From contig UBJO01000016.1 in NCBI GenBank assembly GCA_900465665.1, positions 1 to 64,000 of the forward strand: a DNA stretch of 64,000 nucleotides, read 5' to 3'. The translations under genes were made by a program, and so were the position numbers. Each line of letters begins with the position of its first letter. The first letter of the stretch is position 1. The notes under the pieces are model-generated. The model worked only from the letters and a program-made list of their open reading frames with translations, ran no database searches and was not told where the DNA came from. This document shows positions 30,848 through 38,790 of the stretch, piece after piece. Source of the DNA: Hyphomicrobiales bacterium (GTDB taxonomy: Bacteria > Pseudomonadota > Alphaproteobacteria > Rhizobiales > Rhizobiaceae).

Positions 30848-31630
30848 ATGCTTGATGAGATCCGTGCGATCAAAACACAATTCACCGATCACCAGACTTT
30901 GGATGGGCGTATCGATCAGGTCTTCGAGGAAATGAAGGCCCTCGGCTTCGAGGCGTTGATCTATGACTACACGCCGATCCCCTACGATCTGGACGGCGAG
31001 ATCATGATCCCCTCGCTCTTGAAGCTGCGCAACATTTCCGACGACATGCACGACTATTGGTTCAATCGCGGTTATTTCCGTATCGATCCGGTTCAGCAGG
31101 TGGCATTGCGCACATCGACGCCGTTCTTCTGGAATTACGATGCCAACGCCGAAACGCTGATCAATCGCTTCATGGGCGAGAATACCGAGCCGGTGGCGCG
31201 CTATCTCAGCGAGCGAGACATGTCGACGGGCGTGACGGTGCCGATCCATATGCCGCGCGGCGACTACGCGACCGTCACTGGCATTCGCTATGGCCGCGAG
31301 AAGGGCTTCCAGAAGCAGGCTTTGCGCTACATCGCCGATTTCGGGCTGCTCGCCCACGTCTTCCACGAGGCCGCCTTTCCGCTGTTCGACGCGGACGCCT
31401 GCAGCGCCGGCAAGGCGCGACTGACCGAGCGGGAGCGCGAGTGCCTGCGTTATTCGGCGGAAGGGCTTTCGGCCAAGGAGATCGCCCGCATCATCGAGCG
31501 CTCGGTGCCGACTGTTGTCATGCACCTCAATGCGGCCGCCAAGAAACTCGGCGCCAAGAACCGCACGCAGGCGGTTGTGCGCGCCACGCACTACCGCCTT
31601 CTTGAGGACCGGCCATCCTATAACTTGTGA
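30848..31630 (+). CDS. Plant-associated LuxR solo (PipR/NesR/OryR-like)
   Basis: This transcription factor has 260 residues. It has an autoinducer-binding domain (about residues 20-165) and a LuxR-type helix-turn-helix ([20 protein letters not shown], about residues 198-255). Counting back from the conserved IDP (Asp80), the positions equivalent to TraR W57 and Y61 hold Met67 and Trp71. These are the two substitutions that define plant-associated LuxR solos, which do not respond to acyl-homoserine lactones. D70, P71 and W85 equivalents (Asp80, Pro81, Trp95) are retained, as is the Gly of STGVTVPIH. No luxI is present. It is flanked on both sides by Pip-like hydrolases and is next to a peptide-type importer, as known for PipR. 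The likely ligand is an ethanolamine-type plant compound (family knowledge), not proven here. Confidence 0.93.
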   Translation: MLDEIRAIKTQFTDHQTLDGRIDQVFEEMKALGFEALIYDYTPIPYDLDGEIMIPSLLKLRNISDDMHDYWFNRGYFRIDPVQQVALRTSTPFFWNYDANAETLINRFMGENTEPVARYLSERDMSTGVTVPIHMPRGDYATVTGIRYGREKGFQKQALRYIADFGLLAHVFHEAAFPLFDADACSAGKARLTERERECLRYSAEGLSAKEIARIIERSVPTVVMHLNAAAKKLGAKNRTQAVVRATHYRLLEDRPSYNL

Positions 31631-31633
31631 TAG
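31618..31633. promoter_or_regulatory. Lux-box-like dyad 2 upstream of the second pip
   Basis: CTATAACTTGTGATAG overlaps the last codons and stop of the LuxR-type gene and ends 50 bp before the second hydrolase start. Its two halves are complementary except at one symmetric pair and the two central bases (CTATMACWWGTKATAG). It shares CTATAA and GTGATAG with the first copy. Position and similarity suggest direct control of the second hydrolase. Confidence 0.68.
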
Positions 31634-31683
31634 CTGCCGCGGTTTCATCGGCCACGCTATGGTTTTCCATCGAATACCCAAAG

Positions 31684-32598
31684 ATGGAGCTATCAGTGAC
31701 CGCTGTCACGTCGAAGGAAGACTACCTGCCGTTTCGCGATTACCGCACCTGGTACCGCATCACCGGTTCGCTCGACAGCGGCAAGCTGCCGCTCATCGTC
31801 GCCCATGGTGGGCCTGGCTGCACCCATGACTATGTCGATTCCTTCAAGGGTATTGCCGCGCTCGATGGCCGCGCCGTCATCCACTACGACCAGCTCGGCA
31901 ATGGCAATTCCACACGTCTGCCGGAAAAGGGTCCGGATTTCTGGACGCCGGCACTGTTCCTTGAGGAACTCGATGCCCTGCTCACGCATCTCGGCATTGC
32001 CGATCGCTACGCTTTCCTCGGCCAGTCCTGGGGTGGCATGCTGGGTGCCGAACATGCCGTTCGCAAGCCGAAGGGCCTGAAGGCCCTGGTGATCGCCAAC
32101 TCTCCGGCCAATATGCACACCTGGGTTTCCGAGGCCAATCGCCTGCGCGAGGAGCTGCCGAGAGAGGTGCAGGACACGCTTTTGAAGCACGAGCAGGCGG
32201 GAACGTTGACCGATCCTGAATACATCACCGCATCAAGGGTCTTCTACGATCGCCATGTCTGCCGTGTCTCGCCATGGCCTGCCGAAGTCGCGCGGACCTT
32301 CGCGATCATGGACGAGGACAACACCGTTTACCGCAACATGAACGGCCCGACCGAATTCCACGTCATCGGCACGATGAAAGACTGGACGATCGAGGACCGG
32401 TTGAGCCGGATCGAGGCGCCGACGCTGCTGATCTCGGGCAAGTACGACGAAGCCACGCCGCTCGTCGTCAAGCCTTACGTCGATAACGTTGCCGGCTGCG
32501 AGTGGGTGTTGTTCGAACAGTCGAGCCACATGCCGCATGTCGAGGAAAAGGAACTTTGCCTCGCTACGGTTTCGAAATTTCTGTCGCGCCACGACTGA
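31684..32598 (+). CDS. Prolyl iminopeptidase-like alpha/beta hydrolase (second copy)
   Basis: This 304-residue paralogue of the first hydrolase starts at ATG 31684 ([14 protein letters not shown]). It has [13 protein letters not shown] near residue 39, the nucleophile elbow [13 protein letters not shown] near residue 113, the Asp in SGKYDEATP near residue 252 and the His in [12 protein letters not shown] near residue 280, so the catalytic triad is complete. No signal peptide is seen. It is transcribed away from the LuxR-type gene on the same strand, 53 bp after its stop, behind the second dyad. The two copies are well diverged (GHSWGG against GQSWGG), so they probably have different amide substrates. 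Confidence 0.9.
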   Translation: MELSVTAVTSKEDYLPFRDYRTWYRITGSLDSGKLPLIVAHGGPGCTHDYVDSFKGIAALDGRAVIHYDQLGNGNSTRLPEKGPDFWTPALFLEELDALLTHLGIADRYAFLGQSWGGMLGAEHAVRKPKGLKALVIANSPANMHTWVSEANRLREELPREVQDTLLKHEQAGTLTDPEYITASRVFYDRHVCRVSPWPAEVARTFAIMDEDNTVYRNMNGPTEFHVIGTMKDWTIEDRLSRIEAPTLLISGKYDEATPLVVKPYVDNVAGCEWVLFEQSSHMPHVEEKELCLATVSKFLSRHD

Positions 32599-32629
32599 AG
32601 ATGTGGGCTAGCGCGTTCATGACAACTGT

Positions 32630-32652
32630 CGCTGCCCCGTCGTGGGGCAGCG
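32630..32652. terminator. Bidirectional hairpin between convergent operons
   Basis: CGCTGCCCC (32630-32638) and GGGGCAGCG (32644-32652) form a perfect 9-bp stem with a five-base loop. It sits between the end of the second hydrolase gene and the end of the aldo/keto reductase-RidA gene, which converge here. No clear T-run follows on either strand. Confidence 0.65.
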
Positions 32653-32688
32653 CACCTTACGATGGGTCAAGCCGGAGCGCGTGACCCA

Positions 32689-34149
32689 TCAATCGCAGAT
32701 TGCTTCCGCCTCGATCTCGACCTCGTAGTCACCAATCAGGTTGCCGGCTTCGATCAGCGTGTTGGCGGGCAGCACCTCAGCGAAGGCGCGTCCGTGCGCA
32801 CGCGACACCGGCTCCCACTGATCGGCATCGCGCAGGTAGATGCGCGTCCTGACCACGTCTTCCATCTTGCCGCCGAGAGCCGAGATGGAGGCGGCGATCT
32901 TGTCGAGGATGTAGGTCGCCTGCGCGCCGGCGTCGCCAGGGGCAACGCAGCGGTTCGTTCCATGCGTCGCCGTCGTGCCGGACACGAGAATGCGGTCCCC
33001 CACCCGGACTGCGCGGCTATAGCCGGCGATCGGCTCCCAGATGCTGCCGGACGAGACGCGTGAGCGGCCGGGACGACCGGGCACGGGTTGAGCCGTATAG
33101 ACGGATGGAATGGCATCCAGATGGTGGCTGAGATCGCCGGATGCGGTGAGGAACGGCGGCCTTCGGTATTCGTCGCCGCAATCGCCGGGAATCGGGTGTG
33201 TCTTGGCGAAGGCGGCGTTTAGTGCGGCGTGATCCTCTTCGTCGAGTGTGAAGGAGAAGACCTTGAGATTGTCGCCGCGATGCTCGTTTTCGCCGATGCG
33301 CGCGCCGACGATCGTGGCAGCGACCGCGTCTTGTTCCAGAACCCAGCGGCTCGCGACGTTTGAGATTGAGACGCCATGCTTGGCTGCGATGGTTTGGGCG
33401 GCGCTGAGAATGCCCTGGAAGGCTTCCCAGCCGCCGGCGGTGTCGATGAAGCGTTTGTATTTCGAGCGGCTCCAATCGGCGATCGACGTCGGCTCGGGCT
33501 GGCGCAGCCATTTCTCGGAAAGGAAGCCGCCGCAGAGCGTCCCATAGGCGAGAAGCTTGACGCTGCTTTCGGCGCAGAGCTTAGAGAGCGCACCCGCAGC
33601 CCGGCGGTCGACGAGCGAGAACGAGACCTGATTGCTGGCGATCTCGATGCCGTCTGCGAGCGCCAGCGCAAGATGTCCGGCGTCGAAATTGGTGAGGCCG
33701 AGCGCGCCGATCAGGCCTTCCTCGCGCAGGCGCTGCATCTCGTGCAGGGCGTCGAGCCATGCCGGATGCTCGAAGCTCCACCAGTGGAACTGCAGGAGAT
33801 CGACCTTGTCGACGCCAAGCCGCGTCAATCGCTCCTCGACGCCACGACGGACGACCTCTGCCGTCATTGGTCCCGGCTCCGGGCACCATTTGGTGAAGGC
33901 GACGGGCCGCTGGCCATCCAGATAGCGCGACAGCAGTCGCCCAGTGATCAGTTCCGCCGAACCGTAGTGATCGGCCATGTCGAACGTGTCGAAACCGTCG
34001 CGCGCATAGGCCTGCAGCACATCGGCGCCCTTGTCGGGATCGATAATCGTGCCGTTCTTCTCGATGTCGGCCACCTGCCAGAGACCGCAGACGATGCGGC
34101 TGATGGAGAGATCCTTGGTGAGCGCTATGCGTGGGGGCGTGGTGGTCAT
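32689..34149 (-). CDS. Aldo/keto reductase-RidA fusion protein
   Basis: This 486-residue two-domain protein starts at ATG 34149 (MTTTPPRIALT). Residues 1-335 form an aldo/keto reductase barrel with the tetrad Asp/Tyr in FDMADHYGSAE, Lys in VAFTKWCPE and His in LLQFHWWSF; the NADPH site includes ATIVGARIGENEH. Residues ~350-486 form a RidA/YjgF-type domain (VRVGDRILVSGTTATHG, GGKMEDVVRTRIYLRD, ANTLIEAGNLI). RidA proteins deaminate reactive enamines/imines, so the fusion could reduce a carbonyl and clear an imine from the same pathway. It follows livM by 4 bp in the Liv-type operon. A stand-alone aldo/keto reductase paralogue lies in the divergent operon. Confidence 0.9.
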   Translation of the reverse strand: MTTTPPRIALTKDLSISRIVCGLWQVADIEKNGTIIDPDKGADVLQAYARDGFDTFDMADHYGSAELITGRLLSRYLDGQRPVAFTKWCPEPGPMTAEVVRRGVEERLTRLGVDKVDLLQFHWWSFEHPAWLDALHEMQRLREEGLIGALGLTNFDAGHLALALADGIEIASNQVSFSLVDRRAAGALSKLCAESSVKLLAYGTLCGGFLSEKWLRQPEPTSIADWSRSKYKRFIDTAGGWEAFQGILSAAQTIAAKHGVSISNVASRWVLEQDAVAATIVGARIGENEHRGDNLKVFSFTLDEEDHAALNAAFAKTHPIPGDCGDEYRRPPFLTASGDLSHHLDAIPSVYTAQPVPGRPGRSRVSSGSIWEPIAGYSRAVRVGDRILVSGTTATHGTNRCVAPGDAGAQATYILDKIAASISALGGKMEDVVRTRIYLRDADQWEPVSRAHGRAFAEVLPANTLIEAGNLIGDYEVEIEAEAICD

Positions 34150-34153
34150 GTTT

Positions 34154-35125
34154 CTATTCCCTGGATGTCTGTTTGCGCTTGCCGGTGAGCGAGGCCAGCG
34201 CGTTGGAAGCGCCAAGAATGCCGCGGGGGCGCAGCAGCAGGATGAGGCAGAGCCCGACGCCGATCATGACGATCTGCAGCGATGCTGCGCGCGCCTGCTG
34301 TTCGGGCGGCACGAAGGCGGAGACGGCCGCGGCCGACAGCGCCCACAGACCCCAGACCAGCACCGCGCCGAGAATGGCGCCGCGATTGTTGCCGGAGCCG
34401 CCGACGATCAGCATCGCCCAGACCTGGAAGGTCAGGATCGGCAGATAGTTGTCGGGCGCGATGAAGCCGATGAAATGTCCTTGCGCGGCACCCGCCAGCC
34501 CCATGATGGCGCCGCCGATGGTGAAGGCCTGCAGGCGAAAGCGGATCGGCCGCTTGCCGAGCGCCTGCGCCGCGCTCTCATCCTCGCGGATCGCGCGCAG
34601 CACGCGGCCCCAAGGGCTCTTGGCGAGATGTTGGAGCGCCAGATAAAGCGCCAGCACGACGGCCGTCATCAAAGCGAGATTGGAAAGGGAAAATTCCAGC
34701 GGATCGGCGGCAAGGCTGCCGAAGGGGCGCGGAATGAAGCCGATGCCGAAGGCGCCGCCGGTCAGGGGCTGCAGGTTGAGCACGCAGAGCTGAACCGTCA
34801 CCGCAACGCCGAAGGTGGCGATGGCGAGATAATCGGATCGCAGCCGAATGGTCAGCGCGCCGACCAGCCAGGCGGCAAGGCCGGCAAACAGTGCGCCGCC
34901 GAGCCAGCCGATGGCAATCGGCATGTCGAAACCGCCGAAGCGGCCGGGCGCATCCGGCGTCGTCAAAAGCGCCGATACGTAAGCGCCGATCGCGACGAAG
35001 GCGGCGATGCCGACGTTGAATAGGCCTGTCTGGCCCCACTGCACATTGAGCCCGAGGCACATGATGGCATAGGTGAGCGCCATCGTGAGGAAGAAGGCGG
35101 CGTAGGCGATCAGATCAAGGCTCAT
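34154..35125 (-). CDS. Branched-chain-amino-acid-type ABC permease (LivM-like)
   Basis: This inner-membrane permease of 323 residues from ATG 35125 (MSLDLIAYAAFFLTMALTYA) belongs to the LivM family. About eight hydrophobic helices and the family landmarks LGLNVQWGQTGLFNVG near residue 24 and GRVLRAIREDESAAQALG near residue 180 are visible. It forms the membrane channel with the LivH-like subunit, whose stop overlaps its start by 4 bp. HAAT-family importers transport amino acids but also amides and other small molecules, so the substrate is open. The linked aldo/keto reductases suggest a carbonyl- or imine-yielding substrate. Confidence 0.93.
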   Translation of the reverse strand: MSLDLIAYAAFFLTMALTYAIMCLGLNVQWGQTGLFNVGIAAFVAIGAYVSALLTTPDAPGRFGGFDMPIAIGWLGGALFAGLAAWLVGALTIRLRSDYLAIATFGVAVTVQLCVLNLQPLTGGAFGIGFIPRPFGSLAADPLEFSLSNLALMTAVVLALYLALQHLAKSPWGRVLRAIREDESAAQALGKRPIRFRLQAFTIGGAIMGLAGAAQGHFIGFIAPDNYLPILTFQVWAMLIVGGSGNNRGAILGAVLVWGLWALSAAAVSAFVPPEQQARAASLQIVMIGVGLCLILLLRPRGILGASNALASLTGKRKQTSRE

Positions 35126-36033
35126 GCCGCTCTCCCGAACAGGCCACGCGGACGAAGAAGCAAGACCGCCACAAGGATGACGAAGGAGACAGCCGCCCGC
35201 CATTCGGCGCCGACGATCTGAACGGCCGCGGCCTCCGACAGGCCGACGATCAATCCGGCGATCATCGCGCCGGGAACGCTGCCGATCCCGCCAAGGATTG
35301 CGGCTGCAAACAGCGGCAGCAGCAGGTCATGGCCGAGATAGGGGCGGATCTGCACCAGAAGGCCGGTCATGATGCCGGCGATGCAGGCAAGGGCAGCGCC
35401 GACGAACCAGACGACGCGGATCACGCGGCGCACGTCGACGCCCGCGATGCCCGCCAGAGCCGGATTTTCGCTGACGGCGCGCATCGAGCGGCCGATATCG
35501 GTGCGGGTCATCAACAGGTGGATGGCGACGACCGCGACCAATGACAGGCCAAGCGACAGGAGCTGATCGGGCGTGGCGCGCAAGCCGCCGCCGATCTTCA
35601 CGGCGATCTGCAGTGCCTTCGTGTAATAGGCGGGCTTCGAGGTGAAGATGAATTCGAGCAGGCTGCGCAGCGCAAGCGAGGCGCCGAAGCTCGCCATGAC
35701 GAGGATGATGATCGCACCGCCGCGCGCCCGCAGGCGTCCGAACAGCACCGCATCCACGGCAAGCGCCAGCAGACCCGTGAGCAGGATCGCGATGACGGCT
35801 GCAAGCGGCAGCGACCAGCCGAAGGAGAAGGGGCCGATCGGCTTCGTCAGCGACGTCGAGAGGAGCCCGAGGCCGCCGCTGACGGCGAGCGCCAGATAGG
35901 CGCCCCAGGAAAGCATCTCGCCATGCGCGAAATTGGCGAAGCGTAGGATCGAATAGGTGAGTGTCACGCCGATGGCGCCAAGGCCGATCATCGCGCCGGC
36001 AACCAGGCCGTCCATGAGAAATTGCGGGTTCAT
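35122..36033 (-). CDS. Branched-chain-amino-acid-type ABC permease (LivH-like)
   Basis: This inner-membrane permease of 303 residues belongs to the LivH family. Landmarks are QFLMDGLVAGAMIGLGAIGV at the N-terminus, the YSILRFANFAHGEMLSWGA block near residue 28 and the coupling segment GRSMRAVSENPALAGIAGVD near residue 180. A hydrophobic C-terminus ends LLRPRGLFGRAA. Eight or so helices are visible. Its start overlaps the stop of the livF-like gene as ATGA. It partners the LivM-like subunit. Confidence 0.93.
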   Translation of the reverse strand: MNPQFLMDGLVAGAMIGLGAIGVTLTYSILRFANFAHGEMLSWGAYLALAVSGGLGLLSTSLTKPIGPFSFGWSLPLAAVIAILLTGLLALAVDAVLFGRLRARGGAIIILVMASFGASLALRSLLEFIFTSKPAYYTKALQIAVKIGGGLRATPDQLLSLGLSLVAVVAIHLLMTRTDIGRSMRAVSENPALAGIAGVDVRRVIRVVWFVGAALACIAGIMTGLLVQIRPYLGHDLLLPLFAAAILGGIGSVPGAMIAGLIVGLSEAAAVQIVGAEWRAAVSFVILVAVLLLRPRGLFGRAA

Positions 36034-36770
36034 GGTGCCTCCGACGCCTGCTTGGTGGTGCCAAGATAGAGCTTGGCGATCAGCGGGTCGCCGAGCAGCG
36101 AGGAGGCCTCGCCCTCATGCCTGATCCGGCCTTCGACAAGGATGACGGCGCGGCTGGCGATGGCCAGCGCCGCCTTGACGTTCTGCTCGACGAGAATGAC
36201 GGTGACGCCGCCGGCATTGATCTCCTTCAGCATCGAAAACACCTCGCCGACGATCTTCGGCGATAGCCCGGCCGAGGGTTCGTCGAGGATGAGCACGGAC
36301 GGATCGACGATCAGCGCGCGAGCGACAGCTAGCATCTGCCGCTGCCCGCCCGATAGCGCGCCGGCCAGGCGCGAGGGCTTGCTGGCGAGATCGGGAAAGC
36401 GCTGGTAGAGCGCGGCGATCCGGTCTGACCGCTGCGCCTTCGGCAGGACGGCTGCGGCAAGCTGCAGGTTTTCATGGATGGTCAGCGTCGCGAATATGTT
36501 TTCCGTCTGCGGCACGAAGGCGAGGCCCTCGCCGATCTTGCGATGGGACGCCACGCGGGTGATCTCCCGCTCGCCGAGCATGACGCTTCCCGAGTGGATC
36601 GGCACCACGCCGGCGATTGCCTTGACGAAGGTCGATTTCCCGGCGCCGTTCGGCCCGAGCAGGACCAGCAGCTCGCCCCGCGCCACCGAGAGATCGACGC
36701 CGCGCACGATCGGCAGGTCGGGTTCGTATCCGGCGACCAGCGCGCGGGTTTCAAGCGCCGGCGCGGTCAT
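36030..36770 (-). CDS. Branched-chain-amino-acid-type ABC ATPase (LivF-like)
   Basis: This cytoplasmic ATPase of 246 residues belongs to the LivF subgroup. Walker A is GPNGAGKSTFVK near residue 40, the signature is LSGGQRQMLAVARAL near residue 139 and Walker B is VLILDEPSAGLSP near residue 158, with the H-loop position in the ILVEQNVKAAL block. It dimerises with the LivG-like ATPase encoded upstream. The ATG overlaps the upstream stop by 4 bp. Confidence 0.93.
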   Translation of the reverse strand: MTAPALETRALVAGYEPDLPIVRGVDLSVARGELLVLLGPNGAGKSTFVKAIAGVVPIHSGSVMLGEREITRVASHRKIGEGLAFVPQTENIFATLTIHENLQLAAAVLPKAQRSDRIAALYQRFPDLASKPSRLAGALSGGQRQMLAVARALIVDPSVLILDEPSAGLSPKIVGEVFSMLKEINAGGVTVILVEQNVKAALAIASRAVILVEGRIRHEGEASSLLGDPLIAKLYLGTTKQASEAP

Positions 36771-37576
36771 GCCGCCGCTCCGAGATAGGCTTCGATAACA
36801 TCGGGGTTGGAGGCGACGTCGGCGGGCGTGCCCTCGGCCAACGGCTTGCCGAGAGCCATGGCGACGACGCGGGTGCAGAGCCGCGACACCATATCCATAT
36901 TGTGCTCGATCAGCAGGATCGACTTGCCCTGCGCATTGAGCTCAAGCACGCGTTCCATGATCGTTTCCAGGAGCGCCGGGTTGACGCCCGCCGCCGGCTC
37001 GTCGAGCAGGATCGCCTGCGGATCGGCCATCAGGATGCGCGCGAGCTCGAGCAGCTTGCGCTGTCCGCCCGAGAGAACCTTGGCCGGCTGCCCTTCGAGG
37101 CCCGACAAGGTGACGAACTCCAGCAGCGCGCGCGCTTTCTCGATCGCCAATCGTTCCTGCTGCCTGACATGGCCGAAGCGCAGGAAGTTGGCAAACAGTC
37201 GCTCGCCGTCCTGCGTCTGCGCGCCGACGAGCACGTTTTCGAGCACGGTCATCTCAAGAAACGGCTTCGGGATCTGAAAGGTCCGGCCGACGCCGCGGCC
37301 AATTCTCTGTTCCGGGCTCTCTTGCGAGACCTCGCGGCCGCCGATCCAGAGCTCGCCCGAGGTCGGCTTGAGGCTGCCGGCGATCATATTGAACAGCGTC
37401 GTCTTGCCGGCGCCGTTCGGGCCGATGAGGCCGACCATTTCGCCTTCGCCGAGCCTGAGCGACATGCCGCCGACGGCCATGTTGCCCTGAAACGACTTCA
37501 CCAGCTCGCGCGCGTCGATCACGTCTTTGGCGGGTTCTGCCGCTTTTGGTGGGGCGTCTGGCACTGGCAAAGGCAT
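36767..37576 (-). CDS. Branched-chain-amino-acid-type ABC ATPase (LivG-like)
   Basis: This cytoplasmic ATPase of 269 residues is the first gene of the operon livG-livF-livH-livM-reductase/RidA. It has Walker A GPNGAGKTTLFN near residue 53, the LivG-type GRTFQIPKPF block, signature LSGGQRKLLELARIL near residue 167 and Walker B AILLDEPAAGVNP. A Pro/Ala-rich N-terminal extension (residues 1-18) precedes the usual start of the fold and ATG 37576 lacks a good ribosome-binding site, so the real start may be a little further in. It is divergent from the GntR-type gene. Confidence 0.92.
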   Translation of the reverse strand: MPLPVPDAPPKAAEPAKDVIDARELVKSFQGNMAVGGMSLRLGEGEMVGLIGPNGAGKTTLFNMIAGSLKPTSGELWIGGREVSQESPEQRIGRGVGRTFQIPKPFLEMTVLENVLVGAQTQDGERLFANFLRFGHVRQQERLAIEKARALLEFVTLSGLEGQPAKVLSGGQRKLLELARILMADPQAILLDEPAAGVNPALLETIMERVLELNAQGKSILLIEHNMDMVSRLCTRVVAMALGKPLAEGTPADVASNPDVIEAYLGAAA

Positions 37577-37609
37577 GGAGAAAAGAAGTCTCTTGATTTG
37601 ATTGATGAT

Positions 37610-37621
37610 GTTTGATCAAAC
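37610..37621. promoter_or_regulatory. Perfect palindrome in the liv/gntR divergent region
   Basis: GTTTGATCAAAC is a perfect 12-bp palindrome lying between the LivG-like start (37576) and the preferred GntR-type start (37677). Its size and position fit an operator for the FCD-type GntR protein acting on both operons. Similar TTGATTTGATTGATGA repeats lie just upstream. Confidence 0.5.
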
Positions 37622-37676
37622 TTCACCCCATGGTGAAAAGCAACCGAAAAAAGCAGCGTTCCACGGAGCAGGCTCG

Positions 37677-38447
37677 ATGGTAGTCCCTTCCGCAGGAGCC
37701 CATGCGAAGAAGCCGGCCGACGGCGGTCACGATCGCGACGACGCGCTGTCGCCGGTCGGGCGCGAAACGCTGCAGGACCGCGTCTACGCGCAGCTGCGCA
37801 ACTCGCTGATCAACGGCATGTTCGACGCCGGCGATGTGCTGCGCATCGTCGATCTCGCCGAGCGGCTGCAGACCAGCACCATGCCGGTGCGCGAGGCGCT
37901 TGGCCGTCTCGTGTCCGAACAGGCGCTGGAATCGCTGCCCAATCGCTCGGTGCGCGTGCCGTTGATCACCCGCGAGCGTCTCGACGATCTGGCCCGCGCC
38001 CGCATCCTGATCGAGGGCCAGATGGTGGCGCTTGCGCTGCCCAATCTGACGGATGACGATTTTGCCGTGTTGAAGCAGATCAATGTCGATTGCGATCTGG
38101 CTTTCGAGCAGCATGGCAAGGATATCGGCCATGTCACCTCGGCGCTGAACCAGCAGTTCCATTTCCACATCTATCATGCGGCGCGCTCGCAGGTGCTGAT
38201 CCCGATCGTCGAGAGCCTGTGGCTGCAATCGGGCGCGATCATCCGTAAGGCCGCGCATATTCATGACGAGCAGGGCGGACTTGCCGCCACAAACCATCAC
38301 TGGGCGCTGATCGATGCACTGGAAAAGCGCGATGTCGAGGCCGCGATGCAATCGCTCTCCAACGATATCAGCCGCTCCTTCGATCTCATCCGCGGGCGGC
38401 TGGACGCTGATCCTGAAGGCGATGCATCGGGAGACCATTATGGTTGA
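37677..38447 (+). CDS. GntR/FadR-family (FCD) transcriptional regulator
   Basis: This regulator has about 256 residues from ATG 37677, chosen because GGAG lies 8 bases upstream and because it leaves a palindromic operator in the promoter. ATG 37602/37605 would add 24-25 residues overlapping that palindrome. The N-terminal winged helix is typical (LQDRVYAQLRNSLINGMFDAG, then STMPVREALGRLVSEQALE). The C-terminal all-helical FCD ligand domain contains the metal-site pattern (Asp/His: FHFHIYHAARS and NHHWALIDALEKRD). It heads an operon with a TIGR04076-like protein, an aldo/keto reductase and the Liv-type binding protein, and is divergent from the Liv permease genes, so it probably controls both. 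Confidence 0.88.
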   Translation: MVVPSAGAHAKKPADGGHDRDDALSPVGRETLQDRVYAQLRNSLINGMFDAGDVLRIVDLAERLQTSTMPVREALGRLVSEQALESLPNRSVRVPLITRERLDDLARARILIEGQMVALALPNLTDDDFAVLKQINVDCDLAFEQHGKDIGHVTSALNQQFHFHIYHAARSQVLIPIVESLWLQSGAIIRKAAHIHDEQGGLAATNHHWALIDALEKRDVEAAMQSLSNDISRSFDLIRGRLDADPEGDASGDHYG

Positions 38448-38790
38448 ACCAATCGACGACGGCTTCGACCTGTTCGATCTGAGGGTCGACGTGATCATTC
38501 CAGACGGCGGTGCCGTCTATTGCGGCGCCAGGCCGGGTGATCATTTCGAGCTCAGAGGCGAGATGCTGCACCTGCCGGAAGGGCAGGGGATCTCAATCTA
38601 CTCGCTCTCCTCCGTGCTGCCGCTGCTCGCGGCCAAGCAGCGCCCGACCGATCGCAACGACTGGATGACGACGGACGCCGACATCGCTTGCCCGGACCCC
38701 AATTGCTCAACACGGCTCAGGATCACCCGCACGGGTATCCGCCGTTTCAGCCATGCAGCCACCACGGCGGTTCCCTTGAATGACGAATAG
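38440..38790 (+). CDS. TIGR04076-family small protein
   Basis: This is a 116-residue protein from ATG 38440 (MVEPIDDGFDLFDLRVDVI). The pattern of an N-terminal beta strand, CGARPGDHFELRGEMLHLPEG, YSLSSVLPLLAAKQRP and the Cys-containing DADIACPDPNCSTRLRI resembles TIGR04076 proteins, a family of unknown function. Three Cys residues (CGAR, ACPDPNC) could bind metal. It overlaps the regulator stop by 8 bp and the next gene by 11 bp, so it is translated as part of the operon. Partners suggest a role in the same amino-compound pathway, but nothing shows what. Confidence 0.75.
   Translation: MVEPIDDGFDLFDLRVDVIIPDGGAVYCGARPGDHFELRGEMLHLPEGQGISIYSLSSVLPLLAAKQRPTDRNDWMTTDADIACPDPNCSTRLRITRTGIRRFSHAATTAVPLNDE

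Noticed and set aside
30770..31681. 303-codon open frame antisense to the LuxR-type gene
   Set aside because: It is a GC-rich shadow frame with no domain, on the opposite strand of a clear gene.
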